DNA of 64,000 nt from Marinilactibacillus psychrotolerans (GTDB taxonomy: Bacteria > Bacillota > Bacilli > Lactobacillales > Carnobacteriaceae_A). The stretch lies in the NCBI RefSeq assembly GCF_900101525.1, contig NZ_FMZD01000006.1, positions 1 to 64,000 of the forward strand, read 5' to 3'. The notes beneath the pieces were generated by a model, which had not been told where the DNA came from, did no database searches, and saw only the letters and a program-made list of their open reading frames with translations. Positions within the stretch are counted from its first letter, which is position 1; every line of letters begins with the position of its first letter. This document shows, piece by piece, positions 51,612 to 60,296 of the stretch. The position numbers were made by a program, and so were the translations under genes.

Positions 51612-53285
51612 CTAAACCCAGATCACAATCGGATGACGTAAAAAGAACCTTCCGCTTGGAAGGTTCTTTGATGTTGCGTCTTTATTTTCTAATAGGGGTA
51701 AGCCCAGTGAGTTATCGGGATCTGGCCTATCGATCAGATACTCTGAAATGTTTGTTTCATTGAAAAGCAACTGGATATCGAGAGCCATTTTGTCCTTATT
51801 CATTTTTATTTCCTGTATGAAAGCGAGGTAAAGTTCTTTTAATTCGCGATTTGTTTTAGTGGATCTCATTTTTCCGATTAATTTATTGATAAGTTTGGAA
51901 ACGAGCTCTGTGTCTATGGAACTGCTTTCTGTTTTAATTCTCCCCTGTGTTACTAATAACTCTGAAGTATAATCTTCTTTTTCAGTTTCTAAACGTGCTA
52001 TAGCTAGCTCCCAAACATCAGCTAAGTTCGGCTCATCATTTATTTTTTCCCTATAATCATGAATACGGTCAGCGCATCTCACTATTTTATCTGTTAAAAA
52101 CTTTTTGTGATCCTCAAGCTGGGTTTTATCTTCAACTGTACGAGACTGCATTTGGGCGACTAAGTGTTCTAACAGTTTATCTGAGTCAATTAGTTCTTTG
52201 AATCGATCGGCCACTTTTTGCTCTGCTTTATTTACCTCTATTCCATGGGCATGACAAGCAGTCGCCCCTTTGTTTTTGAAGGCGCCACATACATAATAAT
52301 TCTTTTTAACTTTAGTACCGTCAACCAAGCGATAGGAAGAATTTGAGACCACCATATGACTTTTGCATTCTTCGCACCTAATTAATCCAGTTAATACATT
52401 GGATCCTAGTCGGTTATGTGAAGGTTGTTTTGAACGCATAGCCCATCGCTCGTGTACCTTATCCCAGATCTTTGGATCAATTATAGGCTCGTGAATGCCT
52501 TTTGTTACTACGGGAGATTCTTTTAAGTGTCTGATACTAGCAGCCTTCTTACCGTAACGAATCTCACCTTTGTATAAAGGATTCAAAAGAATATCTTTAA
52601 CTGCTATTGTACTAAACGGATTTCCACGTTTAGTTTTGTGACCTGCGTGGTTTAGGCTATTGGCTATATATCGGTATCCATGACCATTTAAATATGTTTC
52701 ATAGATATAGTGTATGACTGCAGCTTCTTTTTCATTGATTACCAGCCTACTTTTTCCATTCTTTCCTTTTACATTATCATAACCAATGACTTTTCCTCCG
52801 TTCCACTCACCATCATTCGCTTTAGCTTTATGTCCTAAAACAACGTTTTCCCGTATAGTATTGCGTTCTAATTCATTGATTGATACCATTAGCTGGAACA
52901 TAAACGTCCCGGTGCTGGTACTTAAGTCTAATTTTTCTGATATTGACTGTAGAGAGACGTTCTGCTTGTTCAGATCTTCGATGATTGATAGTGTATCGAT
53001 CAATCTCCGGCTGATACGTGAGAGCTTCCAGATGACAACGACATCGAAATGGTTTTCTTTTGCGTCATTCATCAAATCCTGTATACCATCTCTACTGTCG
53101 AGATCCTTACCACTTAACCCTTCATCAGTATAGACGTTCACTAACTCCAGGTTCTGCATTTCACAATACTGCTTTATTTTTTCTCTCTGTGCATTTAAGG
53201 AATACCCGTCTACAGCCTGTTCTTTAGTAGAAACACGAGTATATCCAACTGCTCGTGATTTATTATTTTTAAACATTTTTTTCAT
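51612..53285 (-). CDS. Large serine recombinase, CcrB-like
   Basis: Site-specific recombinase of the cassette chromosome recombinase type. Resolvase domain with catalytic Ser19 in VGYTRVSTKEQAVDGYSL, ...VVIWKLSRISRRLIDTL and ELERNTIRENV; recombinase domain (NEKEAAVIHYIYETYLNGHGYRYIANSLN), a zinc ribbon (CEECKSHM...CGAFKNKGATAC), and a coiled-coil C-terminus. 557 residues (CcrB about 542). It overlaps the ccrA-like gene by 17 bases. Similar to staphylococcal CcrB in motif order; CcrC is the alternative. Confidence 0.85.
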   Translation of the reverse strand: MKKMFKNNKSRAVGYTRVSTKEQAVDGYSLNAQREKIKQYCEMQNLELVNVYTDEGLSGKDLDSRDGIQDLMNDAKENHFDVVVIWKLSRISRRLIDTLSIIEDLNKQNVSLQSISEKLDLSTSTGTFMFQLMVSINELERNTIRENVVLGHKAKANDGEWNGGKVIGYDNVKGKNGKSRLVINEKEAAVIHYIYETYLNGHGYRYIANSLNHAGHKTKRGNPFSTIAVKDILLNPLYKGEIRYGKKAASIRHLKESPVVTKGIHEPIIDPKIWDKVHERWAMRSKQPSHNRLGSNVLTGLIRCEECKSHMVVSNSSYRLVDGTKVKKNYYVCGAFKNKGATACHAHGIEVNKAEQKVADRFKELIDSDKLLEHLVAQMQSRTVEDKTQLEDHKKFLTDKIVRCADRIHDYREKINDEPNLADVWELAIARLETEKEDYTSELLVTQGRIKTESSSIDTELVSKLINKLIGKMRSTKTNRELKELYLAFIQEIKMNKDKMALDIQLLFNETNISEYLIDRPDPDNSLGLPLLENKDATSKNLPSGRFFLRHPIVIWV

Positions 53286-54678
53286 CCACCTTCTTCAATA
53301 TATTATATGGAATACCAACCAAATAAATGGCCGTTATTTCTTTCTTTTCATTCAGCAGAACTTTTTCTATTATTTCTTGATAGAGGACAAAGTGTGCCAC
53401 CGTGGGATTATTGTCCACGTCTAAATGAGTGCCTAGGAGGGATACGATGGTTTCGGGAATAAGAGGATCAAACTTCAGTTTTTGTTTCCTTTTCTGGATA
53501 TTTTTTAAAGATTCAGAAAGTTGTTTATCAGTGATTTCACCCTTTTCGTAACGAGATAGAACTTTAATTTGACGCTTTTGTATTTGTTTTTCTTTCTGCT
53601 GATTTTTACCCTTTATAGAGAGGTTTTTATTTTCAATTTGCTGTTTTATCTTTTTTACTGTTACGTCGGAGTGAATATAATCATTTACCAATTGAATTAC
53701 TTGTGTTTCGATGTCAAAAGCGTTCAAATTTACGCCTTTGCAGTGACTAGTCCCATCAGAAGACGTTCTGGCGCAACGATAATAGTAGTAAGTTTTATCA
53801 TTATTAAGTGTATGCTGGGGTGTACAGACACTTCCACAATAAGGACAAATCAGTTTTTTACGTAAAATGAACCGTCTGACAACCCACTTTTTATGGATAT
53901 GCTTGGATTTTCTTAAGGACTGAACTTCATAAAACAGGTTCATGGGTATGATAGGGACATCATGCCTATTTTTATTTCCATACTTACTGGTGACTTGTCC
54001 GATATAGAAGTCATTTTTAAGAATAGCTTGGATACGTGCGACAACCCATTTCTTATTGTGACGATTCAATAGCCCCTTTTTGTTTAGCTGCTCGGCTATT
54101 TTAGAATAGCCCGTGCCTTGATAATATAGACGGTATATTTTTCTTACTATCTCAGCCTCAGCTTCATCAATAAGCAATTCACCTTCTATCCAACGATATC
54201 CATAGGGCACTTGAGAAGAGACGATGCGTCCTTCATTATATTTTTGCTGGAACCCTAGTTGTTGGTTTTCTTTAATCACTTTCCTTTGATATTCTGCCCA
54301 CGCACCAAGCATGGAAATCTGAAACTGGTCCATTGCAAAAGAATTTTTCTCTCCTGATAAGGCTTCAGTGATACTTATAACTTTTACATTCAAGTTGGAA
54401 CAATACTCTAGGAACTGAACTAAATCGCTTAACTTTCTTGCTAGTCGATCATAACGCCACACGAGCAGTACATCGATGTCTCTTTCCTTAATAAATGTTT
54501 TCATTGATTGAAAACCTGGACGGTGTGTATTTTTTCCACTGAACTGATCCTTGAAATCAGCAACAACTATTGCACCTAAGTTCTGATTATTCCAATCCAC
54601 CAGCGCAGAAATCTGCGCTGAAATGGATTGCTGTATATCTGTTGATTGTCTAGCATAGAGAACGGCCTTATTCGTCAT
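53269..54678 (-). CDS. Large serine recombinase, CcrA-like
   Basis: Second recombinase of the pair, catalytic Ser12 in AVLYARQSTDIQQSISAQI, with VWRYDRLARKLSDLVQFLE and a C-terminal zinc ribbon (CPYCGSV...CARTSSDGTSHC). 469 residues from ATG 54678 (GGGAAG nine bases upstream); a TTG at 54699 has no ribosome-binding site. The ATG overlaps the stop of a 31-residue gene. CcrA and CcrB act together to excise and insert SCC elements. Substrate sites: one att is at rlmH. Confidence 0.85.
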   Translation of the reverse strand: MTNKAVLYARQSTDIQQSISAQISALVDWNNQNLGAIVVADFKDQFSGKNTHRPGFQSMKTFIKERDIDVLLVWRYDRLARKLSDLVQFLEYCSNLNVKVISITEALSGEKNSFAMDQFQISMLGAWAEYQRKVIKENQQLGFQQKYNEGRIVSSQVPYGYRWIEGELLIDEAEAEIVRKIYRLYYQGTGYSKIAEQLNKKGLLNRHNKKWVVARIQAILKNDFYIGQVTSKYGNKNRHDVPIIPMNLFYEVQSLRKSKHIHKKWVVRRFILRKKLICPYCGSVCTPQHTLNNDKTYYYYRCARTSSDGTSHCKGVNLNAFDIETQVIQLVNDYIHSDVTVKKIKQQIENKNLSIKGKNQQKEKQIQKRQIKVLSRYEKGEITDKQLSESLKNIQKRKQKLKFDPLIPETIVSLLGTHLDVDNNPTVAHFVLYQEIIEKVLLNEKKEITAIYLVGIPYNILKKVDEKNV

Positions 54679-54763
54679 GTTCTTTTTCTTCCCTTTCAAT
54701 AATTAAGAGTAGTTCAATGAGTGTATCGATAAAAGCTTCGATTTGTTGGTTGATCTCGTCCAT
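54668..54763 (-). CDS. Small acidic leader protein upstream of ccrA
   Basis: 31 residues, beginning MDEINQQIEAFIDTLIELLL and ending with a run of Glu, Lys and His residues. ATG has AAAGGA upstream. Its last codons overlap the ccrA-like start (CATGACGAATAA), suggesting translational coupling. Function unknown. Confidence 0.6.
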   Translation of the reverse strand: MDEINQQIEAFIDTLIELLLIIEREEKEHDE

Positions 54764-54806
54764 GGGTGTATTCTTCCTTTCGTGATAACTACTAATGATC
54801 ATCAGT

Positions 54807-54944
54807 TTAATCAATACAGTCTGCCAGTTTTTGATTAATGATATCGGAGTTGATTGGCTTATTATCGTCGAATTCCTTTAAGCCTTCTTTCACATAAGGC
54901 TCGGGAATTTTTATTTTTGTAGCTAATATATCTTCTGCCGTCAA
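54807..54944 (-). CDS. Possible 45-residue protein between the DUF927 gene and ccrA
   Basis: TTG start at 54944 with a weak ribosome-binding site (GGAAAG, 4 bases away), reading TAEDILATKIKIPEPYVKEG and ending ADCID. It overlaps the 3' end of the DUF927 gene in another frame. Alternatively it is the true C-terminus of that protein after a frameshift. Confidence 0.3.
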   Translation of the reverse strand: MTAEDILATKIKIPEPYVKEGLKEFDDNKPINSDIINQKLADCID

Positions 54945-56490
54945 TCACTTTCCGTGTGGTGTTGCGATCCTGTTCAGTCGTAATGATGTCATTCGATTGA
55001 ATCCATCTGTTTACAATTATCTGGGAGTCTTCAAAACCGATCTTTTTAAGAATGTTACTCAGCTGATCGCGATAGATACAAACAGTATTGTTTTCCAGGT
55101 AACCGATAGTATTATGACCGTAACGGGTTAAGGAGCGCTTGTTGACTAATAAATACTGCATTAACTTGTCGAGAGCAAGTGCACCTAAATTGCGATCACC
55201 AATATGATCAACCTCATAAGCGACTAATATGTCAGTTATTGCTTCTGTATCGACTTGTAGTATCCCGGATTCATTAACCAGTTCGGCAGCCGTCAATATA
55301 ATTGCTAGCTTTCTTGCAACACGTTGTCTTGTATTGGACTCAGGCATCCGACCAATCAGTCTATTCACTTGCGATTCGTACTGAGACGTGATGTCATCGG
55401 ATTCTATCGAGAATAAATAATCGACGAAAGCAGGAAGTATGTGCCCGTTGTTTTTAGATGTAACATTTTTTATTTTTTCAGCTTGTTCTGCTGAAGTAGT
55501 CCATTGCGTATTTTCAAAATCAAAGACGCGAACCCTCAAGCCTATATTGTGACTTAATCGGTTATAGATGCTCAGTTCCCCCGAACTGAGCATCACTGTG
55601 GACCAATTACCGACTTCGCGAAGACTGCCATCCATGTTGGCTCTGGATCTACCTACCCCATCTGTAAGAGAATAAACTAAGCTGGTTAAGTTAGAGTAAG
55701 CATTAGTGGAAAGCTCATCAAATGCGATGGGAATACCATGAATACCTTCCAGGCTAGCCATAACGGAGTTCAAGGTACCATTCCAGTATCGCAGAAGTGA
55801 CTTTTCGCCAGTATTTGGATTCCCAGCAACGGAGATCGCCAAACTCAATGCAGTCGTTTTCCCCGTTGTACTGTCTCCGGACAGATGGATCAAGAGAGAA
55901 TTGATATCTGTATTTACCTGTTTTAGGTATGCAAGAATGGGAGAACTGAGACTAAATATTACGGCCAATTCTAATTCAGGATTTCCCCGGACGCATGACT
56001 CAAACATGTCGATCCATTCATCGACAGTTCCCGAAGGTTTTAAATCGTATCTATCATGCGAGACTTTAATGGTTTCGCTGACAGGTCGGGCACTGTGGAT
56101 ACGATTGCTGACAAATATCCGCTGGCCGTTAAATTGATCAAAGCCGTAACTACTGTTGATATAGATCGTTTCAGCTAATCTCAAGCTGGCTATTAAAGCA
56201 TTGCTTAGATCGGCACGATTTTTGTTCGTTACATCTAAGCCGTATTCCATCAGTGACATTATTCCGTTCGGTAGAATCTTACTGTACGGAATATGCTGTG
56301 TTTCTATTTTGTGAGTGATTTTATTGATATACTCGAGTCCAAAGGATTGGACCTGAGTGTTACTGTCGATAAAGACCTGCTTGATGCGTGCGTACAGAGA
56401 GCAGTATTGCTCTCCGTCTTCGGTCAAATAAGTGATGCCATCATCCATATCAAACGTGAAATTGTCAGCTTGCAATACTGTTTTATCCAT
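54862..56490 (-). CDS. DUF927-domain ATPase, Cch-like
   Basis: 542 residues with the DUF927 core: HLSGDSTTGKTTALSLAISV (Walker A), WNGTLNSVMASLEGIHGIPI, AFDELS (Walker B-like) and GVGRSRANMDGSLREVGNWS followed by LSSGELSIYN. SCC elements of staphylococci carry a DUF927 protein (cch/cch2) next to ccr, which is thought to act as a replicative helicase. ATG 56490 overlaps the end of the 187-residue gene. A biochemical role here is inferred. Confidence 0.8.
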   Translation of the reverse strand: MDKTVLQADNFTFDMDDGITYLTEDGEQYCSLYARIKQVFIDSNTQVQSFGLEYINKITHKIETQHIPYSKILPNGIMSLMEYGLDVTNKNRADLSNALIASLRLAETIYINSSYGFDQFNGQRIFVSNRIHSARPVSETIKVSHDRYDLKPSGTVDEWIDMFESCVRGNPELELAVIFSLSSPILAYLKQVNTDINSLLIHLSGDSTTGKTTALSLAISVAGNPNTGEKSLLRYWNGTLNSVMASLEGIHGIPIAFDELSTNAYSNLTSLVYSLTDGVGRSRANMDGSLREVGNWSTVMLSSGELSIYNRLSHNIGLRVRVFDFENTQWTTSAEQAEKIKNVTSKNNGHILPAFVDYLFSIESDDITSQYESQVNRLIGRMPESNTRQRVARKLAIILTAAELVNESGILQVDTEAITDILVAYEVDHIGDRNLGALALDKLMQYLLVNKRSLTRYGHNTIGYLENNTVCIYRDQLSNILKKIGFEDSQIIVNRWIQSNDIITTEQDRNTTRKVIDGRRYISYKNKNSRALCERRLKGIRR

Positions 56491-57046
56491 CAATATCACC
56501 GAAGCTGTTTACACCTAATGCATTAATCAATGACTTCATATTCTGATCGACATGAATACTATGAGATGAGTCTGCATCAGCAGTTCCATGATCCTTATTA
56601 TCCCGAAATGTATTAGAATGGCTACTGTCATCATTAGTCGTATTATTATTTAGATCCGTGTTTTCAGAACTAATGTCATCAATAGGAATTGCGCTTTTGA
56701 AGCGATACTGATAAAGTCCAGGCTTCAGTTCTACGTGCTTACCCGTATAATAGAACTTAAAACGTTTGCCGATTAAGGTGTCGTAACGGCATTGAAAGCC
56801 ATATTCCTCTGTCATTTGAAAAAGGAAGTGTACATCGTATAGCGGCAGAGCAGAGTCGTCGTTATCGTAGAGCCACGTGTTGAACTTCAGCAATCGAATA
56901 TCTCCCTTTTTTATGCCAGTATTATCTTCGATATCTAAAACTTTTATGACTGCCGTTAAGCACGCATCTTCATCTATTAACGCAATGATTCTTCCTTCAA
57001 ACTGTATATTTTTGTACATTGGGTAGTCGTCGTCATATTCGTACAT
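56483..57046 (-). CDS. Unknown protein upstream of the DUF927 ATPase
   Basis: 187 residues, with a folded N-terminal part rich in beta-strand residues (NIQFEGRIIALIDED, IRLLKFNTWLY, FKFYYTGKHVELKPGLYQYR) and a disordered Asn/Asp/Ser-rich C-terminus. Its end overlaps the DUF927 start, so the two are coupled. This position in SCC operons is taken by primase or accessory replication proteins, but I recognise no family. Three GGAGG-like motifs lie within 45 bases upstream. Confidence 0.65.
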   Translation of the reverse strand: MYEYDDDYPMYKNIQFEGRIIALIDEDACLTAVIKVLDIEDNTGIKKGDIRLLKFNTWLYDNDDSALPLYDVHFLFQMTEEYGFQCRYDTLIGKRFKFYYTGKHVELKPGLYQYRFKSAIPIDDISSENTDLNNNTTNDDSSHSNTFRDNKDHGTADADSSHSIHVDQNMKSLINALGVNSFGDIDG

Positions 57047-57280
57047 AATGCATTACTCCTCCGATTAATTTATTTCCTCCAGTAGGCCTCCTGAAAGAAT
57101 GAATGAAGTTATCAGCTTCAACTTCAACTTGAGTATATAAAAACTAATAACATACAAGCATTAGCTAATGTGAGACACTTTGTATGGAAAGACGGTACGG
57201 AATACTTACCCACATTAAACAGTCATCCAAAATAAAAGAAAATAATCTTAAATATAAATAACAATGCTTATAAAAAAAAT

Positions 57281-57320
57281 AAAAAAAGCCAGAACATATC
57301 ACACACGATATGTTCTGGCA
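57281..57320 (-). terminator. Terminator of the 427-residue gene
   Basis: Minus strand: GCCAGAACATATC pairs with GATATGTTCTGGC, followed by TTTTTTTATTTTTTT. The rest of 57047-57280 has only short ORFs and no feature I recognise. Confidence 0.9.
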
Positions 57321-57337
57321 GATTTAATTTGCTGTTT

Positions 57338-58621
57338 TTAGAGATTGATTTGAACTAAACGATAAGGATGTTTCAAACCGATCTTATGTCGACTAGTAAA
57401 TGTAGTTATTAATTTTTTGATTTTCGGGTTAATATAGTAATGGATCAATTCCGATCTGTTAGCAGTCGATAAACTAATATTCCTTAAAGTTCTCTCTTGC
57501 TGAGAGATATACACATCAACATCTTTATCTGGGACATAGTCATTATCAATCATCTTATTGTTTAAACTAACAATCTGCTCTATGGAGAACATATTATACT
57601 TTTCAATAGAACATGGGGAACCATAAATCGAATCATCAGAGGTTACCTTTGAAATTAATTTAGGATTTACGGAGAGTACAAATAACTCAAGGATAAATGA
57701 AAGAGCTTGTTTAGATTCTTTCTCGGACAAATGCATGACTTCATCTGGAAAACTATATTGACTGTAGTGTTTATTGTCATAATTAGGGTATTCCAACGTG
57801 CCACGAACTGTTTTGTCGAACACTGGAGCTCTAAGAATGTTTTCATCTCCATAATAAATAAATGAGTTGTACTGCTCTTCTTGTCTTTCTTCCTCGTTTT
57901 TATGTTCATAATATTTATGGAAGCGGTCGGAGTAATAGTTGAGATATGCATTGTAAATTTTTTGAAACTTAATAGCATCGGGATCATTCTTATCAATTGA
58001 TGTTACCGTACAGACATCCCAACCAAAACTAGCAACATTTAAAAATTCAAGAAGTAAAGCGAATAGGAACTCTTCTCGATAGATTTCAGAAATGCTTTGA
58101 TGGATGTACCCTGTTTTTTCCCATCTTTCAGTTGACGGCTTTAAATATATTTTTTGAAAATCTTCAATAAGACTGTTTAAGTTAGAGAATGATGTCATAA
58201 AGTAAAGCAAAAAACTTACTGAAGGATTGTTGATTTCTGTTTCTTCTATGTTTATTATCGTGTTGATATCTGCTTGCTTTAGTTTTTTTGATGCGCTTAA
58301 TAATGAAAAATTTCTGCCCATGGCGGATGATTCATCGTGATTATTTTCAAATTTCTCCATTATTTCTCTTGATAAAGAGGCTTTGTAAAATATACATTCT
58401 AGCGGATCATCCTCTAATTCTTGATATTTATTAGTGGTTCCAACAGCAACTAGGCTATGAAAGAGATTTTTAGAAAAGGTTCTTCGAGTGCTGCCACTCC
58501 TATTATCGAATTCTTCGATGTATGCATTTCTCACTAAAAATGAAGATCCATTTTCATGTACTAATTTTGGTTTAGTAGTATTTAATCGTATTGTTTTTCT
58601 GTACAGTTCGTATGTGTTCAT
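57338..58621 (-). CDS. Unknown cargo protein, 427 residues
   Basis: No membrane helix, signal peptide or known motif. The sequence is rich in Asn, Tyr, Ser and Glu, mostly helical, with a basic C-terminus (INPKIKKLITTFTSRHKIGLKH). RBS GAGGAGGAA at the start and its own terminator at the end, so it looks functional. Among mobile-element cargo such orphans are often defence or anti-defence genes, but nothing in the sequence shows that. Confidence 0.65.
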   Translation of the reverse strand: MNTYELYRKTIRLNTTKPKLVHENGSSFLVRNAYIEEFDNRSGSTRRTFSKNLFHSLVAVGTTNKYQELEDDPLECIFYKASLSREIMEKFENNHDESSAMGRNFSLLSASKKLKQADINTIINIEETEINNPSVSFLLYFMTSFSNLNSLIEDFQKIYLKPSTERWEKTGYIHQSISEIYREEFLFALLLEFLNVASFGWDVCTVTSIDKNDPDAIKFQKIYNAYLNYYSDRFHKYYEHKNEEERQEEQYNSFIYYGDENILRAPVFDKTVRGTLEYPNYDNKHYSQYSFPDEVMHLSEKESKQALSFILELFVLSVNPKLISKVTSDDSIYGSPCSIEKYNMFSIEQIVSLNNKMIDNDYVPDKDVDVYISQQERTLRNISLSTANRSELIHYYINPKIKKLITTFTSRHKIGLKHPYRLVQINL

Positions 58622-58665
58622 GGCTTCCTCCTCGTATCATTTATTTAAAGGATACGAAGAACGAA

Positions 58666-59199
58666 CTAGAATGTCCAGTTATTCCTTGCCTTGGATGCTA
58701 AGGGATGAACACAAGTTTTTTTCTCTGGATCTGTAAGGACTCTTGTTACTTCTGCTAGTCCTTCTTTTTCAAGCAGGTTCAGAACCTTGTCTAATCGTTG
58801 CTGCACTTGTTTATTCTTTGAAGGTAAACTCCCGTACGCTAATATAACAATTTCCGAATTTTTTGCACATTCAAGAATATATTTGTCATTTGTCGCATTA
58901 GTGGCATTCTTAAAGTTGCGTTTACTTCCAGACTTGGACGGGGAAACGGGAAGGTTCACTTTAGAATATAGGTTTACAGAAAAAAAGCCATCATAGCCAA
59001 GTTTGTAAATGTTGTTCGTAATTAGCATTGTAGTGGTGTCAGTCAGTATAAGCTCACTGGTGCTGGGATATAGGGTAATAACAGTGGCCATTTTGGCTTT
59101 TCCTTTTTTATTCCACGCCCGTTCTAACACGTAACGATGTGTGCCTGAATCTTCTTCGATAACTTTTGTTGTCATGCTTGCAGATAATTCTTTTACCAT
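58666..59199 (-). CDS. DUF1643-family protein
   Basis: 177 residues; DUF1643 pattern visible in HRYVLERAWNKKGKAKMATV, ITLYPSTSELILTDTTTM and YDGFFSVNLYSKVNLP. DUF1643 proteins are recurrent SCC passengers next to ccr in staphylococci; their function is unknown. ATG with AAGGAG eight bases upstream. Its presence is supporting evidence for the SCC interpretation. Confidence 0.8.
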   Translation of the reverse strand: MVKELSASMTTKVIEEDSGTHRYVLERAWNKKGKAKMATVITLYPSTSELILTDTTTMLITNNIYKLGYDGFFSVNLYSKVNLPVSPSKSGSKRNFKNATNATNDKYILECAKNSEIVILAYGSLPSKNKQVQQRLDKVLNLLEKEGLAEVTRVLTDPEKKTCVHPLASKARNNWTF

Positions 59200-59218
59200 A
59201 TATATCAGACTCCTTAGA

Positions 59219-59299
59219 TTATTTTTTCTTTTTTAATTCTCTAGCAGCAGAAGTAGCAACCAATGCAATAATTTCTAAAATGAGAATAGGTGTGAACAT
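59219..59299 (-). CDS. 26-residue hydrophobic peptide
   Basis: Begins MFTPILILEIIALVATSAAR, ending in a run of Lys: one membrane helix with a charged C-terminus, similar in form to type I toxin or holin-like peptides. ATG follows immediately after the stop of the 101-residue gene (TAAATG), and the last codons of that gene contain the strong site AGGAGG, so translation is coupled. No antitoxin is evident. Confidence 0.6.
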   Translation of the reverse strand: MFTPILILEIIALVATSAARELKKKK

Positions 59300-59605
59300 T
59301 TAAATACCTCCTGTAATAATGCGGTAGTCAAGCAGTTTATCCTCGTAAAGCAAGCCAACTAATTTCGGATCGGAAGCTGAATCGGCTAATGGATAGAGTA
59401 TATATGCTACAAGCTCTTTATATACATACAAATGAGTCATGACGTTTTGAAACCTTGAAAGGTACGATTGATAACTCATCGGAATGATTGACATATCTAG
59501 TTCAACGACTTCAAAGCTATATGATTCGTAACCTGCGTCTTCTAAAGTTATTGGCTCTCCTAAGTGTTTGCTCAGCATGTCGAGAGCGAGTTCAGAATAG
59601 TCCAT
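59300..59605 (-). CDS. 101-residue protein of unknown function
   Basis: Predicted alpha/beta, no membrane segment. Starts MDYSELALDMLSKHLGEP 3 bases after the RadC-like gene and ends in the ribosome-binding site of the 26-residue peptide gene. I do not recognise the family (it lacks the DUF960 start). Operon: radC-like, this gene, peptide, DUF1643. Confidence 0.65.
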   Translation of the reverse strand: MDYSELALDMLSKHLGEPITLEDAGYESYSFEVVELDMSIIPMSYQSYLSRFQNVMTHLYVYKELVAYILYPLADSASDPKLVGLLYEDKLLDYRIITGGI

Positions 59606-59608
59606 AAG

Positions 59609-60058
59609 CTATGCCTCCCTTTTGATGTGACCGTATTCTGCGAAAGAGTAATATTCAGTAGGAGAGACAATGACATGGTCTAATACTTCTATACCAAGCA
59701 GTTCACCGGCTTCGCAAATTCGACGAGTAAAGTTATGATCAGCATCTGACGGACTGATGTCGCCAGAGGGATGGTTGTGAGCAATAATTAGTCGAGCGCA
59801 GTTTGAAGCAATGCTGGCTTTAAATATCTCTCGAGGATGTACGATGGAAGTATTTAAAGATCCAACTGACACAGTCGAAATAAAATTAATATCTGATTTC
59901 GTACCTAGTCCGAACACAATCACCGTCTCTCTATCGCAGTTTCCGATAAGCTCTTGGGCATAACTGGCAACTGTAATTGCTGATGTGAGCTTCTTACTTT
60001 TTATTGATGTTTCATGAACGACTTCTTGCTTTAGTTTAATGAATGGAATGTAATCCAT
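59609..60058 (-). CDS. RadC/JAB-domain protein
   Basis: 149 residues, a JAMM metalloprotease-like domain with the motif IIAHNHPSGDISPSDAD and an upstream Glu. It lacks the N-terminal helix-hairpin-helix of full RadC. Short RadC-like proteins are common on SCC elements and prophages; activity not established. First gene of its operon, preceded by a hairpin and an orphan ribosome-binding site. Confidence 0.88.
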   Translation of the reverse strand: MDYIPFIKLKQEVVHETSIKSKKLTSAITVASYAQELIGNCDRETVIVFGLGTKSDINFISTVSVGSLNTSIVHPREIFKASIASNCARLIIAHNHPSGDISPSDADHNFTRRICEAGELLGIEVLDHVIVSPTEYYSFAEYGHIKREA

Positions 60059-60104
60059 GTTTTTCCTCCTTTAGTTTTAAGTGCCGCGAGTAAGCATTGG
60101 CAAA

Positions 60105-60136
60105 AAAATACCCCCATCGACATTTGTCGATGGGGG
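60105..60136 (-). terminator. Terminator-like hairpin in the radC leader
   Basis: CCCCCATCGACA and TGTCGATGGGGG are perfect inverted repeats (60111-60136). On the minus strand they are followed by TATTTTTTT, and the hairpin lies before, not after, the radC-like gene. An AAGGAGG motif (60167-60173) precedes it without an ATG, GTG or TTG at proper distance. Confidence 0.8.
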
Positions 60137-60196
60137 ATGAAAACCTGACTGTTTAAGTATGATATTCCTCCTTACTATATTTGTGAAATCAAAGTT

Positions 60197-60225
60197 ATAA
60201 TATATGTTTGAGAAATTGATCATAA
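60197..60225 (-). promoter_or_regulatory. Weak promoter for the radC-like operon
   Basis: Minus strand: -35 TTATGA (poor), 17-base spacer, -10 TATTAT. It would start a leader that includes the hairpin at 60105-60136. Confidence 0.35.
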
Positions 60226-60267
60226 CGATTTTACTTATGCTTAAATATAATAATACTAGAGAATGAA

Positions 60268-60296
60268 TTAAATACCAGGATAGCCTGTGCTATAAT
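60268..60296 (+). promoter_or_regulatory. hsdM promoter
   Basis: Extended -10 TGCTATAAT with -35 TTAAAT and 17-base spacer. The segment downstream (60294-60305) repeats 12 bases of the rlmH att region. Confidence 0.65.
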
